This document shows, in pieces, positions 1 through 12,054 of a stretch of DNA of 64,000 nucleotides. The notes under the pieces are model-generated. The model worked only from the letters and a program-made list of their open reading frames with translations. It was not told the DNA's origin and did not search any database. A program made the position numbers and the translations under genes. The stretch covers positions 126,333,429 to 126,397,428 of the forward strand of contig CM045770.1 of assembly GCA_025200525.1 (NCBI GenBank), written 5' to 3'. The first letter of the stretch is position 1; every line of letters begins with the position of its first letter. Source of the DNA: Camellia lanceoleosa (lineage: Eukaryota > Streptophyta > Magnoliopsida > Ericales > Theaceae).

Positions 1-2492
1 TTAAGATTTCCAGGGGATAAACCAGGTTATAACAAACCAATTCCCAAGCAAATAAAATTTGCTACCAGAATTACACCACTCACAAACGTTAACCGGTACT
101 CTCAGAACTGAGCCCATGATTTCTGAATAAAATCAGAGATATTTTAGCTAATGATAAAATTTGGTTTCTTTTTTCAAACCAAAACACTTTAGAAATAATC
201 AGATTATAACCAAAGACTTTATCTAAACTTGGTTTTCCAACACTTTGGGAATAAAATGATTAAACCCAAAGACTTCCTCAAATCCCAAAGGTTTGAAACC
301 AAATCCGTCTTAGTTGTCATTTCTGAACAAATAAGAACTACTCTTTAGCCAAGGCTAAACACTTTGGTTTCTATTCCAGAAAACCAAACCAAGTTCCAAA
401 CTTACAAGCAATTTAAAAATTGCTACAACCAAATACATGCATATAAAATGCTTCTAATAATACAAGCAAATAAAACTTGCTACTACAAATTGGTAAACAA
501 ACCAACTAAATCTCAAGCAAAAAATTTCTTCAAATATAAAGGAAAAATAAACCAATCCAATTGAGGATTATAAGTAGTCCATACAATTCCTTTCTACGCT
601 TAGGTATGCCTACAAAGAGAGTTAGTAGAAAACGACAACATAATATAAAGCAATTGTACATACAATCAAATATTATTTAACCTTCTAGCAAATCATAGAA
701 TAGCAAAATAACTAAGGAACTAAGATACTATACAAGTTACACAAATTTTATAACTCCAAAGAACTACATTTAATTCACATTTTAATTCATCCAATTAAAT
801 CACACACTATTCATGGAAATAACTTATGTATATAACTCTAGAAAACTAGAAGCAATTTCACATGCAAATTAGATAGTAAAGCTAGAAGCATGCAAAACCA
901 AAATATACATATGCAACATTAGTCAAATAGGATGAAACCAAATAAGTAGCATACAGTTTATGTAAATAATTTGAATTGTTTATATGTAATAAACTAAATA
1001 ACCAAGCACTTCAAGTATATAACCATTTAACAAATTAACATACAAAAAATTCTAAAAATTAAATCATGTAATCTAGTCTAGAAAATAATAAGCATGTAAC
1101 AAATTAAAACCTAGAATAGAATTAGCATGTCAAAATTGCAACAATTCCTAGTAATATTGTACAAAGCTAACCTAATAGTCTCTATAAATCTATTCGATCA
1201 ATTTCATAGAAAATATATATAAAATCTGTTTTAAGCTTGTTGTTCAAATTGTGAAATTAAAGAAATAGATTTATGAAGAAATCAAATTATATATATACTA
1301 AGAACACATGATGATAATTACAACTAAATTTCAACAGAAATACACAAAACAATAAAAGGGTAAAGAGACGAAACCAAAACCTGCACGGAAGCAGTTTCCT
1401 TAAAACAGATTTCGCCGCCTCACGGGTCGAGTGCTTGAGGAATCCTAGTGTCTGTCTCCTAGGATACGACGGTCAAAACCAGCTACGGCAGAAGCACTCT
1501 CTGTCTAGCTTAGCGAACAAAACAGTGGCAGCACTCTCTCACTGTGAGAACTTTCAGACAAACTGACTTGTAAAATGGAAGCAAAAATTATCTCATGATT
1601 TATGCTTCTTGGAAGGAAAGATAAAACAATTTCCTTCCTTATTTGTCAAAATCTATTCTCTCATAAAAATTCAGAAGGCAAAAATTAAAAAAGCTCCAAA
1701 ACTAATATAAAATTGTCAATTTTACAATTTTAAAGATTAAGAAATACACATAATAAAACTAATAAAAAAAATTAAAATACTTGAATTATATTGGAAAGTA
1801 AACTAGAAAAATAACTAATGAAAATATAAAACTTGTAATGATAAATGTGTAGCTTAGTTCAGCTTGATTTTGACTCATAAGATTTGGATTTATGAGTGAC
1901 CCGTGATTTTAATTTTCTTAAATAGATTCAGTTCGTACCAACCAATTGACTAGTTAAAACCCAAAAAACTTGGTAAAATATTAAAATTGTACACAATAAT
2001 TACAATTGAAATAAATCTGATCCGATCCATTGATGACCCCTAATTGTCATATGCTTAAAAACATAATTTTTATACATATAAAACATATTCAGTATAATTT
2101 GATATTACTCCAGGGCGGACGGAAGGGTGGCTGCGCCTCCTGCAAAAACTTCCACAAACTCTATTAATTTATGTTATATTGCTGCTAACTCGGTGAATTG
2201 GGAAGGGATGGCCCTCCAAGGATTCCATCATCCACGTGAGAGCCGGCCCCACAAGTCTATATATTTTTAAAAATCCATAAATAATAAACAAATTATGATT
2301 TTATGTTAATAATTTTTATTGTAATTGAAAATTAAATCTGAAGAAAAGTTTTTCAGTGTTTTGTAAGATATTTTTGTATTGTAATTTTATTGTGATTTAT
2401 TTTTGTAGTGAGTTATGTAATTTATTATGCTCATATTTTATTTAACTATATGAGGGGTGATAAATAATTATTAGTGGGGAATAATACATGAA
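1..2492. other. AT-rich intergenic sequence, no gene recognised
   Basis: No reading frame here has recognisable protein features. Positions 1-570 hold loosely repeated A-rich phrases built on 'aaccaaa'. A less AT-rich stretch at about 1370-1570 and another at 2110-2260 stand out from their surroundings and may be decayed retroelement sequence. I could not find terminal repeats, a primer site or a target duplication to support that. Confidence 0.5.
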
Positions 2493-2546
2493 AAGTCAAA
2501 AGTAGTTTTTTTTTTTTTTTTTTTTTTTGAAGAAGTCAAAAGTAGT
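2493..2546 (-). repeat. Bare poly(T) insertion flanked by a 14-bp direct repeat
   Basis: The 14-mer agtcaaaagtagtt occurs at 2493-2506 and again at 2533-2546. Between the copies lies only a run of T followed by a few other bases. This is what a target-primed retroposition event leaves when almost only the poly(A) tail, on the minus strand, is inserted between target-site duplications. The sequence shows the repeat and the T run; LINE-type machinery as the cause is inferred. Confidence 0.6.
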
Positions 2547-2965
2547 TATTCCAGTAATAAAAGTATGATAAAATTCCTCCTTATTCAAAACACCTTCAAT
2601 AGTAAAACTCAAAAATTCTCATTTTTCAAAGACCATCAATAATAAAGCTTTAAAGAAATCGTTCTCCAAAAATCGAATAAGATTCATTTTTTTTCCCAAT
2701 AATAATAAAGATTGTGAATAATCTCAAGATTAAATATAAAAGTTGAAGAGGAAAATGTATTTTACTTTTAAATATAAGAAAATACTACTCGTTGAGATTT
2801 CGCATTAAACCTCTTGTTGAACTGTCCCTATTTAGATGAACAATATTTTGATTGTGTATAGCTATAAAAGTGTATCTTTTATTCTTATTTTGTAGAGTTA
2901 TAAAAGTGTATCTTTTGATATAGTGATGTATGATGATTTAGCTATTAATAAAAGAATTAAAATTT

Positions 2966-3236
2966 AGGAAAATTCTATTTGCGCATCATACAAACTCTCA
3001 ATACACGTTATAAATGTATTTGAATATAAATTTTTGAACAAATAAAATGTTCGAATTTAAAGTTATGAACAAAAATAAATTGTTCAAATGTATCCTGCTC
3101 AATTATTTATATCCGAACAATTGTTTTATGTTCACAAATCTAAATCCGAACATTTGATATTTGTTCAAAAATTTATATCTGAACATATTTATGATGTGTA
3201 CTAAGAATTTATATGGTGTGCAAATAGAATTATCCT
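2966..3236. mobile_element. Foldback MITE, 271 bp
   Basis: The two ends are inverted repeats of about 25 bp. The left end starts aggaaaattctatttgc and the right end reads back as aggataattctatttgc. The 7-mer AAAATTT flanks both sides (2959-2965 and 3237-3243) as a putative target duplication. The interior is AT-rich and repeats variants of 'gaacaattttatgttc'. No coding capacity. The superfamily is not assigned. Confidence 0.65.
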
Positions 3237-3243
3237 AAAATTT

Positions 3244-4264
3244 AATTGTAAAATTTGAATGCAATCCCCTCGAACTAGAATTCCCACGTTCGCCACCGCT
3301 AATGCTTAAAAAACCCTTTCATTCTATAAATTTTTTTGGGTACAAAATTATGTTTGTATAGTATTACTTCTTGTTAAAGACACTCATTATTTTCACCATT
3401 TTGTGGTTGTTATTTTAATTTGTTACATGAATAAAATAAAAAAATAGAAAAATAAATTACACTCACTTCTTCTGAGATTTGATAAAAATATAATTAGTCT
3501 TACGAGTTTAACATAATAAAGTTAAAAGTAATCAACATTAATGCAGATAGTGGATATACACATAAATAAAAAAAAAAAAAAGCTAAATATATAGTTTAGA
3601 AGAAAAGACAAGATAACACACTTCATTTATACGACTCACAAATTAATGACAAAAAATGACCCAAGTGTTAAATGAATTAAAACATTAAGGGAGATTGGTA
3701 CAATTATGTCAAAAGTAAAGAGATAATTGTATTTTTTCGGAACCTCAAGGGACGTGAGTGAATTTATCCTTAAAAAAAAAGAAAAAGAAAGAGAAACATT
3801 CAATCTTGTGTCTGGGGTTGTTTTTTTTAGTAATTTTTGGTTAATATACATTGGTCTTGGTACGAAGATTTGCACTTTTAAGTTCGCTTGACAAGATGAA
3901 CCAAAAAAAAAAAAAAAATTTGAAAGAAAGTCCACTAAAAAAAAAAAACCTTGTTTTTTTGTATCTAGTGATATATATATATATATTGGATTTTTTCAAT
4001 ATATACGTTACCTTTATTTTTATTTATTTTTTATTTTTTTGGTATAATCCGTCTACACTTGAGAGATGTGAAAAGTAAAATATTTTGGCACAAATTTGAA
4101 AAAATACTACTAAACTGACTGTTTTTTAAAGTGTCTCCCAAATTAGAATTAGAATTACAATCTCTTGCATTGGTTTGTGCATATGTATTGGATTTTCATC
4201 TTGTATTTGTTTGTTGATTTTTTTTACTTTAACCAAAACAGCATCAGCAGAAGAACAAGTTTAA
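3244..4264 (+). promoter_or_regulatory. 5' flank and probable promoter region of the NLR gene
   Basis: This AT-rich stretch ends directly at the start codon of the resistance gene. It contains long A and T runs (3567-3583, 3770-3790, 3903-3920, 3935-3948) and a TA repeat near 3972. No convincing TATA box plus start-site arrangement could be fixed by eye, and no W-box cluster was noticed. The two short frames overlapping 3636-4078 are homopolymer artefacts. Confidence 0.35.
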
Positions 4265-7087
4265 ATGGCTGCGGGAATTGGTTTCTCTTTTTTGGGTAAA
4301 GCTCTGGAGCGAATTGGAGAGTACTTGGTTTATCCGATTAGCCGACAGTTTGGTTATCTGTTTTGCTTCAACACCAACATTCAAAATCTTGAGACTCAAT
4401 TGGACAGCCTAAAAGTGACAAGAGAAGGGGTTCAACTAGGGGTGGATGAAACACGCAACAATGTCAGAACCGTTGGACCTCATCTTGAGGCATGGCTGAC
4501 TAAAGCAAATGACAACACGGGAGAGGCAGAGACAATTATTAAAGACAAGGCCCAAGTTCAAAAGGGGTGTTTGAATGGGTGGTGTCCAAATCCCAAGTTG
4601 CTTTACTCACTGGGCAGGAAAGCTGTGAAGAAGACTGAGGAACTTGCTCTTCTCCATGCTGAGGGTAGCAACTACATTCAGCCATCCTTCAATCCACCAC
4701 CACCAAGCATGGAACCTATACCTACAACAACAGAATTCCAGGGGATTGATTCTCGAATTCTGGTCATGAACGAGATCATTCAGGCTTTGAAAGATGATGG
4801 GATCCACTTGATTGGGATATGCGGGATGGCCGGAGTGGGCAAGACAACAATGGCAAAAGAAGTTGCAAAAAGAACTGGAGAACTCTTCAATGAATTTCCA
4901 ATGGCAGTTGTCAGCCAAGAGCCAGACCTAAATAAGGTTCAAAGGTGTATTGCAGACATGTTGGGTCTCAAACTTGATGACAGGGAGAGCCCGATAGCAA
5001 GAGCAATTCTCCTACGCAAGAGACTTCTACTAGACAATAAGAAAATTCTTGTCATATTGGATGATGTCTGGGCAGAGTTTGATCTACAGGACTTGGGATT
5101 TCCTCTCGGGGTAGGCAGCGACAAATGTTGTAAGATCCTTTTCACTTCACGAAATCGAAATATGTGGAAAGAAATACCAAATAAAAGGTACATCCAACTT
5201 CAAGTCCTAGTGGGTGAAGAACCATGGCATCTCTTTAGAGAGAAGGTAGGCGATTGTGCTGACAACTTTGATCTGCTACCACTAGCAAAACAAATTGTAG
5301 ATGAATGTGGAGGTTTACCACTTGCCCTCGTAACTATCGGAAGGGCTCTTACAAATGAACACAACCAACATCATTGGAATAAAGCGCTTCGACAACTAAG
5401 AACCCCTTGTTCAGAAAGTAGTTTGTTAGGAGTGCCTGTTGAAGTGTATCAGGCTCTATATTTTAGTTACAAATTTCTACCAGATGAGGGAGCGAAGAAG
5501 TTGTTTCTGCACTGTTGCTTGTTTCCAGAAGACTCTAATATTGCTATTGAAGATTTGGTTAGATACGGAATCGGATTGCGGTGGTTTGAAGGCATCGACA
5601 AAGTGGATGACGCAAGAGATATAGTGAGAGTCTTAGTTGATCAACTTAAATGTTATTATTTACTGTTGGATGGTGATTTTGAGGAGGATACAATAAAAAT
5701 GCACGATGTAGTGCGCGATGTCGCCATATCAATTGCGGCTAAAGATGAGCATGGTTTTATGATAATCCATGGTGCCAAATCGAGAGAGTGGCCAAAGAAG
5801 GCGACATATGAGCTTAACACTTCCATTTCGGTGATATCAAATGAAATTGTAGAGTTTCCAGGAGGATTGAGAAGCTCAAAACTTGAGTTTTTACTAATAC
5901 AATGCCAGAATAGTTCACTAAAAATACCAAGCAATTTTTTTGAGGGAATGGGAGAACTCAAAGTTTTGGACCTGTCAATCGCGACATACATCACGTTACT
6001 GCCATCGTCACTGCAATTCTTGAGCAACCTGTTGACATTGCATCTTGATCACTGTCCCGATAATATATCTGTAATTGGAAAGCTATCGAATCTGGAAATC
6101 CTCTCTTTTCGTGGTTCCGAGATTGACGAGTTACCCAAGGAAATAGGAGAACTGGTTAATTTAAAGTTGTTAGATCTGACAGAATGTGGTGAACTTAAAA
6201 GAATAGCACCTGGTGTCATATCAGCCCTAGTCCAATTACAAGAGTTGTACATGGTTGACTGCGGATTCTCTTGGGAACTAGAAGGCGAGGAAGGAGGAGA
6301 AAATGCCAGCTTGAGAGAGTTTGAATCCTTGTCCAATTTGAATACTTTAGAGATTAATATAGAAGATGTCGAGTGTTTGCCAAGAATCCCATTGTTTATC
6401 AAATTGACAAAATACTCAATTTGTATAGGTTATGATGACGACGACCCTCTTTATACAGAACCCATAACAAGTTTCGGAAAGCTTCTCAAACTTCGTGGCG
6501 CGTGTACTATCCCGTTGGAATGCGTCAATTCATTGTTAAGGAGTAGTGAAGTTCTAGAGTTTAGTGGGATGGGTTCGGGAGATGCAGTGCAAGAGTTGTT
6601 TCGAGAGGGAGTTGAAGGACTCCAATACTTGAAAAAACTATTAATTGATGATTGTACTACACCAGAATGTCTTGTCAATACAATGGGATGGGTCCCGCGT
6701 ACTCGTATTTTTCCTATCCTGGAGTCATTAGATCTCAATCGTCTACCCAATTTAAGAAAGATATGTCACTGCCAACTCCCAACCGGCTCTTTTGGAAAAC
6801 TAAAACATCTTGGTATTCATAATTGTGACACAATTGAAGAAGTTATTTGGAACGAAAAAGTTGAAGACGATGCAACAAACAAGATGGAGTTTCCAACGTT
6901 AGAATCCATGACTTTGTGGAAACTATCAATGCTCATTGGTTTTTGTAGAGGGACTGACGAGATTGAGTTCCCTCAATTGAAGAAATTGGAACTTGGGTTT
7001 CTTCCACAACTCAAGTGGCTCTTCCTCAATAGCAGTAATCCGTTGGAAAACCACAATGCTACCTTCGTATCTCTTTTCCCGCACAAG
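4265..7087 (+). CDS. NLR exon 1: CC, NB-ARC and first LRRs
   Basis: This exon has 941 codons without a stop. The donor is cacaag|gtgtgt at 7087/7088. Reading through the donor adds only about 38 low-complexity residues before a stop, which supports splicing here. The P-loop lysine is residue 193 and the kinase-2 aspartates are 266-267. The MHD motif at 479-481 has the normal histidine and aspartate, so there is no sign of an autoactive change. LRRs in the last third follow LxxLxxLxxL spacing and end in a C-rich 'LxxLxIxxCxxIEEV' type typical of this subgroup. Confidence 0.9.
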
Positions 7088-10000
7088 GTGTGTCGACATG
7101 TCTTTCTTTTCTTAAGGTCTTCTCTCTCTTTCTTTCGTTCTTTCTTAATTTTTTCTATAAGAAAAAGTAATCATTCTATTCTTATTATGACGACAAGGTT
7201 CTGAATCCATGGAAGCATCTCAGTTATTCTTTGCAAAACTTTGATTGTTCCACTTTGACATAGTTTCTTCATTCTAATAAGATTTGCTGTAAATAATTTT
7301 TTTTTTTTTTTTAAATGTGAAAATTGAAATCTAGAGGGGAAAAAAAGAGAGTTAATACTGTGTCATAAAATGTGATTATACAATAAAAAGATCTAAATTT
7401 CTATAGGGAAACTCTGATTAGCATTACTTAGGAGATAAACTTCATGTGTGATTTTTCTTTTCGTTTTTTCAAATAATTAATATGGTATATTCCGAACCAT
7501 ATATATGGGTATGACATGTTAAAGTTATGCTCACACGACAATTAAAAAAAATCCAAAAAATAAATATCTTTCATATTTGTAATTACTTTCTTATCAATTG
7601 ACCAATTTTTTTTTTTTGCATTTTATCCATATCAACTATATCAGTTTACTCCCCTCAATTAAAATTTGTGACATCTAACTCTCCTTGTCTACTAATTTTT
7701 TTCAATTTGGACTTTTATGATGAAGATACCCATTCATCAATAGGATAAATTACATTTTACTCTGTTGAACTATCACCCAATCTCACGTGATCCCCTCAAC
7801 TAAAAAATAATATATTTATCACTTGGAATTATAAATTTATATCAATGTAAATATTTTGTTAAGGATATGTCTCTTAAATACATAAAAATTTGACATGTGA
7901 TTTATACATGACATCTCAAATGGAATGCCTAAAATGACATTATCATTCTGTTTGGTTTAGATTTTAAAAGCTATTTTTTCATTCTTTTTCATTTTTTTTT
8001 TTTTTGTCTTTAATGAATTTTTTTAGTTTTGGTTTTAGGTAAAGCTTTTTTATTTTTAGGTTCATCTATTCTTGATGCATCTAAAAAGTAAATATTTATG
8101 AAAAATTCTAAAAAACAATTAACGAAAGACAAAAATATACAAAAATATACCAATTTTTTCATCTTTATTGAATTTTTTAAAAATATTTCATAAATATTTA
8201 CTTTTTAAGTGTATCTAAAAGAATGAGTTCTTTTCAAGTTGTATTCCCCACTTTAGAGGTGCTAGAACTTGAGCATCTTGACAATCTCGAAGAGATACTG
8301 TCCACCTTCGTCAATTTGTCCAAACTTAGATATGCACATGTACGACATTGTGGCACATTGCCCAGAGGAATTAGGGGTGTTTTGGGAAGGTGGCTAAAAG
8401 TTGCTTTTTGAATTTTTTTTGCTTTTTGTGAGAGAGGGAAGTGAGTTAAAAGCCGGAAAGTGGCTTTTAACCCACTTCCCAAAATAGCCCTTAATGGATA
8501 ATAAGTTCATCTATTAGAATCTATACGTAAAGTTTCCTAAAAATTGTATATATTGTACTAGTAATTAGTAAGGTAATTATAAATTAGAGTACTTCACATT
8601 TACAAAATTTAAGTAGTTTGCAACTACCAAATTATTTACATTGCAAAATTTAAAAAATAGTATTTAAATTGAGTTTTATCAAATATTGATATATTCTATT
8701 TGTTATCTGTATTATTTGTTATATTTCTATATTGTATAAAGTTATTTGTATTCTATTATTTGTTTTAATATGTTACTATTCTTATTTTCTGTTCATATGT
8801 CATTTATGATTTTTTTTCCTTCTTTTATAAACCCCACTTTTTGCTTATGCATTTTATTTTGCATTTATTTTTGTTTGTCCATTCTCTAGAAATAAGAATA
8901 TTGTCTAGAAGTAAAAATATTATCTATTTCAACATAAGATTCTTAAAATAAGTTAATAAAATTTAATACCGCTTATTGAAATGGATTATCATTATACTAA
9001 AAAACATACATTTTCAATTATAATTTTTTTTCAAAACCAAACTACGTAATAAGGTAGAAGATGATTTTGTAATGAGTTACTTGATCATATTTATTGAGAA
9101 AGATATTAATTAAGGTTTTGATGTCGAGTTTAACATAGATATTTTTATATATATATATATATATTATAAAAAGTGGCAATTACAACATTTTCAAATAGTA
9201 AACTTTACTAGACGGAGACATAGTAACAGTTAATATTTTGTTAAATCAATGCAGACAAGAAATATGTCTAACTATATTTTTATTGTCAATTATGTTAACA
9301 AAGAATGTCCGATTAATAGTAATATTATTTATTTATTGTGCTAGTATAAATCAAAATTTAAAATTTTATAATAATTTTTTCAATGAAAAGTTACACGGGT
9401 TTCCCCCTCCAAAACTCAAATCCTAGATCTGCTCCTGCCATTCACTCTGTTTGGAAATGAGCTAAGATCTTTAGAAATGGTTTTGTCATTTGGTCATGGA
9501 TGGAAATTTTACTATTAGAACGTAGCTTATTCTACAGTTAGTTTCTTTAGTTGAATGACACAATTATTTGTTTATCTTCTTTCTCTTTTCATTGTCAAGG
9601 ATTAGTATTTTTTTTTTGGGTCTCAATAACCAAATGAAAAAAAGGCAATCATATCTTATTTCATTCATTTAAACGTTTTGGTTGTAAAAATTATTGGTCA
9701 TATATGTAGAATACAAGGCGAGAGACAATGATAGAGTGATATTCCATAACCATTCCTTCAAATGTTATAACTACTTCTAACAAAAGTTTTATTTTCAGGT
9801 TGCGTTACCTAGCTTGGAGGAGCTAGAACTCGAGCATCTTGACAATCTGGAAGGGCTGGAACACATTCCAATCTCAATATGTTCCTTTTCTAAACTTAGA
9901 AAACTACATGTAAAATGCTGTGGCAAATGGTTGTGTGTTTTTCCATCACAATTTCTTATGAGCTTGCGAAATCTTGAAGATCTGACTGTAGAAAATTGTA

Positions 10001-12054
10001 GTTTACTAGAGAAGGTGTTTGAATTGGAAATGGTGGATGGTAAGGAACAAGAATCAGAGATACTCTCGCTCTTGAAATCTCTAAAATTAGTAGCTCTACC
10101 CCAACTGAATTATTTTTCAAAGAGAGATCCCATTGGATTTACGTACATGTCAAAATTAAGTATTCTACATGTTCATGACTGTTGTAACTTGAGATATCTA
10201 TTCCCACATTCCGTGATGAAGTGTATGTTACAACTCCAAGAATTAGACATAAGGAGATGTACAATGATGTCAATGATTGTTGCAGATGAGAAAGGGCAGG
10301 GCAACAACTCGGTGGATAAAATCGAGTTCACTCAATTGAAAATTTTGCAGCTTTATGATCTACCGAACCTTGTGAGTTTCTTCCCCGAAGAGATTGCTAC
10401 TTTGGCTACATCAACAGAATGCCTCCAAAATGTCATGCAAACTCTATTCAATGAGAAGGTAAAATGAAGAAGTAGAATGCTGGTGAAACCAAAGCTACTT
10501 ACCTTTTACAATGATTTGTTCGATTTTATTTTATTTTTAAAATTTTTTGTTTTGGTCCAAGTAACAAAATGAAATGGGTAACCATTTCTTATTTCAATAA
10601 TTTGAAATTCAAGGTTAAAAAAGATCTAGATAAAACATACAAAGTACAGAGAGGTATATATCTCATAACCATTCCTACTATCATTATACTACAACTAAAA
10701 GAATGAGTTCTTTTCAGGTTGTATTCCCCGCTTTGGAGGAGCTGAAACTTGAGCATCTTGACAATTTGGAAGGGATAGAACACTGTCCACCTTCATCGAT
10801 GTCCTTGTCCAAACTTAGATATGTATATGTACGACATTGCGGCAAATTGATAAAAGTTTTTCAAGCACAATTGCTTTCGAGGCTGCAAAATCTTCAAGAA
10901 CTATCTATCCAGGACTGTAGTTTTCTGGAGAAAGTGGTTGACTATACGGAACACAACTCAAAGATATTCCCGTTATTGAAATATCTCAAATTAGAAAGTC
11001 TACCCCAATTGAACCATATTTTAGAGAGAGATTACAATGGATTTATGTACATTCCACAATCAAGTATTCTACGTATTGATGGTTGTGACAACTTGAGATT
11101 TCTATTCACACAGTCCATGACGCAGTGTATCCTACAACTCCAAGAATTAGAAATAAAGAGATGTAAAATGATGTCAGCAATTGTTAGGGAGGAGGATAGC
11201 CAAGGTGAAATTTTGGTTGATAATATTGAGTTCACTAAATTGAAAATTTTGAAACTTTATGATCTGCAAAACCTTGTGAGTATTTTCCCCAAATTGACTA
11301 GTACTGTGGCGACATCATTTGAACACATCCAGAACCTGGGACAAAGTCTCTTCAATGAAAAGGTGAATGGTAGAAGTTGAATGCTCTAATGACACTAGAG
11401 TAGAAATCTCCTTTTTAAACATTGTTGTTAATGCAATTGTTTGGTTTGCAGGTTGCATTCCCTAGCTTGGAGGAATTGCAACTCCATGGATTTCAAAACA
11501 TGAACGAAATATGGTGCAATCAATTTCAGACCGGCTCGTTCAACAAACTAATTGAACTGAATGTCTCAGATTGTGGCAGTTTGAGAAATATGTTCTCTCC
11601 TTTTATGGCTAGACATCTTGTGCATCTAAAAAGGCTTGTCATAATTAAATGCTCGATGATGGAAGAAGTAGTTGCAAAGGAGGAAGATGAAGAAGAAGGA
11701 AGGATAAACAGAACTCCATTGCCTAAATTGGAGTGCTTGAAACTCATAGATCTACCAGAGCTCAAGAGTTTTTGCCACGTTACTCATGATTGGGAATTGC
11801 CATTGGTAGATAACGTCACTGTCCTTAAGTGCCCTGAAATGAAGACCTTCTCTCATGGAGTCATATGCACCCCAAAGTTGCAACGTGTATTTGTGAAGCA
11901 GGGAGAGTACACGCGGTCCTCAGGTAGAAAAAGAAAAAACTGGCTATGGATAAACGACCTCAATCAAACCATACTGCACCTAATTGAAAAGGTATGTTGT
12001 TTATATAAATACTTTTGTTTTTCTCTCCCTCTTTTTCTTCCATTAAGTGCATAA
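4265..12054 (+). CDS. CC-NBS-LRR disease resistance protein (At4g27190/RPS2-like), four-exon model
   Basis: Intracellular immune receptor of the CNL class, which senses pathogen effectors and triggers defence. Proposed join: 4265-7087, 9799-10458, 10718-11362 and 11452 to the stop at 12052-12054. All introns are phase 0 with GT-AG ends, so the frame is unbroken. Exon 1 carries a coiled-coil region (about residues 1-165) with the family's WCPN segment. NB-ARC follows with P-loop GMAGVGKTT (187-195), kinase-2 LDDVW (265-269), GLPLA (350-354), CCLFPED (417-423) and MHD (479-481). LRRs start near residue 530. Later exons add about 615 LRR residues, for about 1,576 residues in total. All key nucleotide-binding motifs are present, so the gene looks functional. 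The last exon may instead splice at 11991 (gaaaag|gtatgt) into an exon I could not find. The start follows the first ATG of a continuous frame beginning MAAGIGFSFLG. The specific effector is unknown. Confidence 0.88.
8079..8216. repeat. Inverted repeat (about 40-bp arms)
   Basis: The left arm, at about 8079-8117, contains taaaaagtaaatatttatg. It reappears in reverse complement at about 8173-8216. The loop is about 55 bp. It lies just upstream of the decayed LRR exon and could be a small foldback element; no clear target duplication was seen. Confidence 0.5.
8235..8370 (+). pseudogene. Decayed duplicate LRR exon of the NLR gene
   Basis: The first 45 or so codons closely match the start of the exon at 10718. 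Both begin VVFPxLExLxLEHLDNLE and continue to a KLRYxxVRHCG segment, and the intron sequence just upstream (agaatgagttcttttca) is also shared. The acceptor has changed from ttttcag|gttg to ttttcaagttg, so the conserved AG is shifted by one base. The exon is cut off after about 135 bp, immediately before an inserted MITE, and no matching remainder follows. It is most likely skipped. This is a third copy of a duplicated exon-plus-intron unit. Confidence 0.75.
8374..8490. mobile_element. Tourist-like MITE (117 bp) inside the decayed LRR exon
   Basis: The left end is ggggtgttttgggaag. The right end reads back as gggctattttgggaag. TTA flanks both sides (8371-8373 and 8491-8493), as expected for PIF/Harbinger target duplications. 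The body is close to a perfect hairpin around 'agtgggttaaaagcc'. It has the smallest size and the same end style as the MITEs at 31990, 63112 and 63539. Confidence 0.75.
9799..10458 (+). CDS. NLR exon 2: LRR block (220 codons)
   Basis: Bounded by ttttcag|gttgcg and aatgagaag|gtaaaa, phase 0 on both sides. It begins VALPSLEELELEHLDNLE and ends FNEK. The leucine spacing and cysteine-containing repeats (LHVKCCG, LTVENCS, LHVHDCC) show C-terminal LRRs of the At4g27190-like group. It is paralogous to exon 3 along its whole length, and the flanking introns also match, so the pair arose by tandem duplication of an exon-intron unit. Confidence 0.85.
10718..11362 (+). CDS. NLR exon 3: LRR block (215 codons)
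   Basis: Bounded by ttttcag|gttgta and atgaaaag|gtgaat, phase 0. The in-frame ATG at 10703 lies in the intron and should not be taken as a start. The sequence parallels exon 2: VVFPALEELKLEHLDNLE at the start, a central LRFLF segment and FNEK at the end. The upstream intron (10459-10717, 259 bp) resembles the end of intron 1, supporting unit duplication. Confidence 0.85.
11452..11991 (+). CDS. NLR exon 4: C-terminal LRR block (180 codons)
   Basis: The acceptor is gtttgcag|gttgca. It encodes VAFPSLEELQLHGFQNM, then LRRs with an acidic stretch (KEEDEEEG) and a basic tail (GRKRKNW). A good donor (gaaaag|gtatgt) ends the exon at 11991. If it is unused, translation continues about 20 residues to a stop at 12054. 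The basic C-terminal tail after the last LRR is common in this subgroup. No further coding exon was recognised downstream. Confidence 0.8.

Larger units (their letters stand above)
7088..9798 (+). other. NLR intron 1 (2,711 bp) with repeat debris
   Basis: The donor gtgtgt and the acceptor ttattttcag define this intron. It contains poly(T) and poly(A) runs, a roughly 40-bp inverted repeat (8079-8117 against 8173-8216), a decayed LRR exon (8235-8370) and a 117-bp MITE (8374-8490). The remaining intron sequence (8494-9780) is AT-rich with a TA repeat near 9146-9165 and nothing else recognised. Confidence 0.7.

Noticed and set aside
364..564. 66-residue frame at the left edge
   Set aside because: Lys/Asn/Gln-rich string in A-rich DNA with no family features.
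10703..10717. ATG at 10703 as a start of a separate LRR gene
   Set aside because: It lies in the intron before a clear acceptor; the downstream exon is phase-compatible with the NLR gene and needs no start of its own.
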